This document shows, piece by piece, positions 5,399 through 8,543 of a stretch of 8,543 bases of DNA. This DNA is from Ignavibacteriota bacterium (GTDB taxonomy: Bacteria > Bacteroidota > Ignavibacteria > Tepidaquicellales > Tepidaquicellaceae): assembly GCA_003135995.1 (NCBI GenBank), contig PNBM01000199.1, positions 1 to 8,543 on the forward strand, in the 5' to 3' direction. The position numbers and the translations under genes were made by a program. The stretch's first letter is position 1, and each line of letters opens with the position of its first letter. The notes under the pieces were generated by a model, which saw nothing but the letters and a program-made list of their open reading frames with translations, was not told where the DNA came from and did no database searches.

Positions 5399-6571
5399 AT
5401 GTTCGGAACCATTACGGAGAAAAGATTGAAATATCTGCTTGATATAGCAGATAATTTACCCCGTATAACATTTGAAGAAATTGAAAAAAGCAAATTGCCC
5501 GTCTTCAATAAAAAATTCATTTTTGAAGAAGCTGACGAGATAACAGATAAAAAACATCTCGAATCACTGCTGGATAAATCCGTGAAATTAAACATCAATT
5601 ACGCCGTAAGACCAAAATGGACTTTAATAAATTATTTATATGGCGGTTTCGATTCAAAATCCGCGGATGAAGTTTTTAAAAAAGCAGAAATATTTCAATT
5701 TTACAGATTTTACAGCGAATTGATTTTAAATTATATAAAATCAAATTCGCCGATTTTCATGACATCGGCTAAAGTAACGGAATTTATTGACGAAACAAAC
5801 ATAGCGCTTTTCGAAAAATTAAATACTAATTTAACGGGTCTCAAGGTAAAGAATTTCTTTATACAGATTTTCAAATTGAAATACGGTGAAGATAAGGAAA
5901 TTACACTCGATGACTCGATTCCTTTTGTTTTTGTGAGGATATTTCTTGAAGATAAAAATTTTATCGAACTTCTTGATAAATTTAAGGTCATTGACGGATT
6001 AAAGGACAATGATGAAGTAGAATTGAAAGTTTTGATTAAAGTTTTGATGAACAAGTATGAAAAGAGTTACGATTCGGTTTCAGCAGAAGAAGAATCAAAA
6101 TCCGATGAAATTGTAAACGGGGATGACCAATCCGGAATACAGGATAAAAAAGAAAAAGAACCGGAGTTCAGAAAAATCAAAATCAGCAGCAGCGTCGAAA
6201 TAAATGACAGCCGGTTGATTGAAGAACCTGAAAAAATTATACAGGAAAAACCCAAAGCAGAAATACGCGAAGAAATAAATATTACGGATACGTTTGAAAG
6301 ACACATACCTTCCCCGGAAAGCAAAAAAATAAAAAGATTATTCAAAGAAGGCGAGTTGAATATAATCGCAAAAAAAGTTTTTAAATCGAGCAGACTTTCA
6401 ATGTTTTCTGCATTCGAGGAACTGGAAAAATTAAATACATGGGAAGAGGCTGTAAGTTATTTAAAAGAAATTTTTAAGAAAAATAATGTCGATATGTATA
6501 ATAAAAATGTTGTTTTATTTATTGATTTATTGAACGATTATTATACAAACTTAGAGAAGGGATATATATAA
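5399..6571 (+). CDS. Unrecognised protein preceding obgE (390 aa, two helical parts with a charged linker)
   Basis: I do not recognise this family. There is no signal peptide or membrane segment, so it should be cytoplasmic. It has three visible parts. The N-terminal part (about 1-220) is rich in K, E, F and I and looks helical. The linker (about 222-308) is highly charged, full of E, K, D and S, and probably disordered. The compact C-terminal block (about 310-388) is helical, with 'TWEEAVSYLKEIFKKNNVD' and 'FIDLLNDYY'. There are no cysteine clusters, nucleotide-binding loops or catalytic signatures. Its TAA is only 3 nt before the obgE start and in the same frame, and surE follows. Translation of obgE is therefore probably coupled to it, and a ribosome- or Obg-related role is a context guess only. 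Length, lysine-rich composition and codon use match its neighbours, so it is a real gene. The ATG at 5399 lacks a Shine-Dalgarno sequence. Confidence 0.82.
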   Translation: MFGTITEKRLKYLLDIADNLPRITFEEIEKSKLPVFNKKFIFEEADEITDKKHLESLLDKSVKLNINYAVRPKWTLINYLYGGFDSKSADEVFKKAEIFQFYRFYSELILNYIKSNSPIFMTSAKVTEFIDETNIALFEKLNTNLTGLKVKNFFIQIFKLKYGEDKEITLDDSIPFVFVRIFLEDKNFIELLDKFKVIDGLKDNDEVELKVLIKVLMNKYEKSYDSVSAEEESKSDEIVNGDDQSGIQDKKEKEPEFRKIKISSSVEINDSRLIEEPEKIIQEKPKAEIREEINITDTFERHIPSPESKKIKRLFKEGELNIIAKKVFKSSRLSMFSAFEELEKLNTWEEAVSYLKEIFKKNNVDMYNKNVVLFIDLLNDYYTNLEKGYI

Positions 6572-7579
<1,008 letters not shown>

Positions 7580-7586
7580 AAAATAA

Positions 7587-8342
7587 TTGAAACCAACAAT
7601 ATTAATTTGCAACGACGATGGCATAGAAGCCGATGGTATAAAAGCATTAACTAAGGAAATCAGAAAATTTGCGGAAGTAATCGTCGCCGCGCCGCACACA
7701 CAGCAGAGTGCCGTGGGGCATTCGATAACGATGGCGAACCCGATTCGAATGAAAGAAGTAATGATGTTTAAAGATTTTTACGGATATGCAATCGAAGGAA
7801 CTCCTGCGGATTCGGTGAAGCTCGCCGTTCATACATTATTAAAAGACAGAAAAATAGATTTGCTCATTTCGGGAATAAACCAGGGTTCTAATACGGCAAT
7901 TAATATAATATATTCGGGAACGGTGTCTGCGGCAACCGAAGGAACGATTCTTGGAATTCCGTCAATAGCTATTTCGCTTACAAGCTATACATATCCTGAT
8001 TTTACTATTGCCGCGAAATTTGCGACAAAGATTTCAAAAGCTGTTCTAAAAAACGGATTACCGCGGGGAACGCTGCTTAATGTGAATATTCCTGCAACAA
8101 AAAACATTAAAGGCGTTGTAATTACGAAGCAGGGAAAATCGTCATGGGATGACACGTATGAGATTCGTGTTGACCCCGGAAACCGCAAATATTACTGGCT
8201 TACGGGCAGTATGCTGAAAATAGATAAAACAATTGAATACGATGTTAAAGCGATTGACGAGAATTACATTTCGGTAACACCTATACATTATGATTTAACG
8301 GATTATAAGATGTATGATGATATGAAGAAGTGGAAGCTGTAA
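7587..8342 (+). CDS. surE: 5'/3'-nucleotidase SurE
   Basis: A metal-dependent phosphatase that hydrolyses nucleoside 5'- and 3'-monophosphates, usually a dimer or tetramer in the cytoplasm. At 251 residues it is full length. The family landmarks are intact: 'ICNDDGIEADG' near the N-terminus with Asp10 and Asp11, Ser41 in 'QQSAVGHSIT', and Asn98 in 'SGINQGSN'. These match the four metal ligands of characterised SurE proteins. 'GTPADSV' (71-77) and 'YSGTVSAATEG' (109-119) are also typical. The start is TTG at 7587: a TAA stop codon lies immediately before it in frame, so no upstream start exists, and the N-terminus aligns with the family. It follows obgE by 7 nt and is surely co-transcribed with it. 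Its 3' end faces a minus-strand gene with only 17 nt between the stops. Confidence 0.96.
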   Translation: MKPTILICNDDGIEADGIKALTKEIRKFAEVIVAAPHTQQSAVGHSITMANPIRMKEVMMFKDFYGYAIEGTPADSVKLAVHTLLKDRKIDLLISGINQGSNTAINIIYSGTVSAATEGTILGIPSIAISLTSYTYPDFTIAAKFATKISKAVLKNGLPRGTLLNVNIPATKNIKGVVITKQGKSSWDDTYEIRVDPGNRKYYWLTGSMLKIDKTIEYDVKAIDENYISVTPIHYDLTDYKMYDDMKKWKL

Positions 8343-8359
8343 TTCTAAATCTTAATTCT

Positions 8360-8543
8360 TTAATACTCCTTCACAAATTTCCCATCTTCATAAAGCACGG
8401 TGCTTTTCAGTTCTCCGTTTTCGGAATAATTTTTCCATTCACCTACCTGAACGCTGCAAAGCCCGCGTTCATTAAGGTTACTCCAGTCGCCGGTTGTATT
8501 TTCTTTATACTGACCTGTGGTTTTAAAGTTTCCGTTTTTGTGG
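8360..8543 (-). CDS. MORN-repeat (YwqK-like) protein, C-terminal 60 residues
   Basis: Only the last 60 codons are in the window; the gene continues past the right edge. The minus strand reads open from the edge to a TAA at 8360-8362. The translation carries the short aromatic-glycine repeats of MORN variant proteins: 'HKNGNFKTTGQYKE', 'TGDWSNLNERGL', 'VGEWKNYSENGELKST' and 'LYEDGKFVKEY'. Bacteroidota often encode such proteins as secreted or lipid-anchored repeat proteins, and databases label many as 'YwqK family antitoxin'. That label does not by itself show a toxin-antitoxin role. The N-terminus, which would show a signal peptide, is not visible. It converges with surE across 17 nt in which I see no terminator. 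Confidence 0.78.
   Translation of the reverse strand, partial: HKNGNFKTTGQYKENTTGDWSNLNERGLCSVQVGEWKNYSENGELKSTVLYEDGKFVKEY

Noticed and set aside
8360..8543. Antitoxin of a toxin-antitoxin pair
   Set aside because: The 'YwqK antitoxin' label is attached to many MORN-repeat proteins in databases. No toxin-like gene is visible, and surE next to it is a housekeeping gene on the other strand.

Overview
The window looks like chromosomal DNA from the Bacteroidota/Chlorobiota/Ignavibacteriota side of the bacterial tree, most likely an Ignavibacteria-type organism. The evidence is an AT-rich background with A- and T-rich gaps, almost no Shine-Dalgarno sequences before the starts, a C-terminal type IX secretion (T9SS) sorting domain of the 'NYPNPFNP...' type, and TTG starts. 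No tRNA, rRNA, CRISPR array, transposase or phage gene was seen. Lineage is an inference from these traits, not from a search.

Left part (1-1386): a rhomboid intramembrane serine protease runs off the left edge on the minus strand. It is followed by a small thioredoxin-like [2Fe-2S] ferredoxin gene, also on the minus strand. Between them lie an operator-like dyad and a GC-rich hairpin repeat. A 352-bp gap to the right of the ferredoxin gene holds 9-nt tandem repeats framed by AAAATGG-rich arms in opposite orientation.

Middle (1387-5398): a DHH/DHHA1 phosphoesterase (NrnA-like) on the plus strand converges on an 872-residue secreted T9SS cargo protein on the minus strand. The 159 bp between them are almost entirely repeats: a 9-nt array that supplies the stop codon of the DHH gene, a GC-rich palindrome and a 14-bp tandem duplication.

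Right part (5399-8543): a tight plus-strand cluster encodes an unrecognised 390-residue protein, the ribosome-assembly GTPase Obg and the nucleotidase SurE. The gaps are 3 and 7 nt and both downstream genes start with TTG. The unknown gene and obgE share one reading frame, separated only by TAA AAT. A MORN-repeat protein enters from the right edge on the minus strand.

Most genes are ordinary housekeeping or surface functions. The least explained items are the 390-residue partner of obgE, its in-frame stop junction, and the two related 9-nt arrays on either side of the DHH gene. I found no convincing evidence of a new defence or mobile system.
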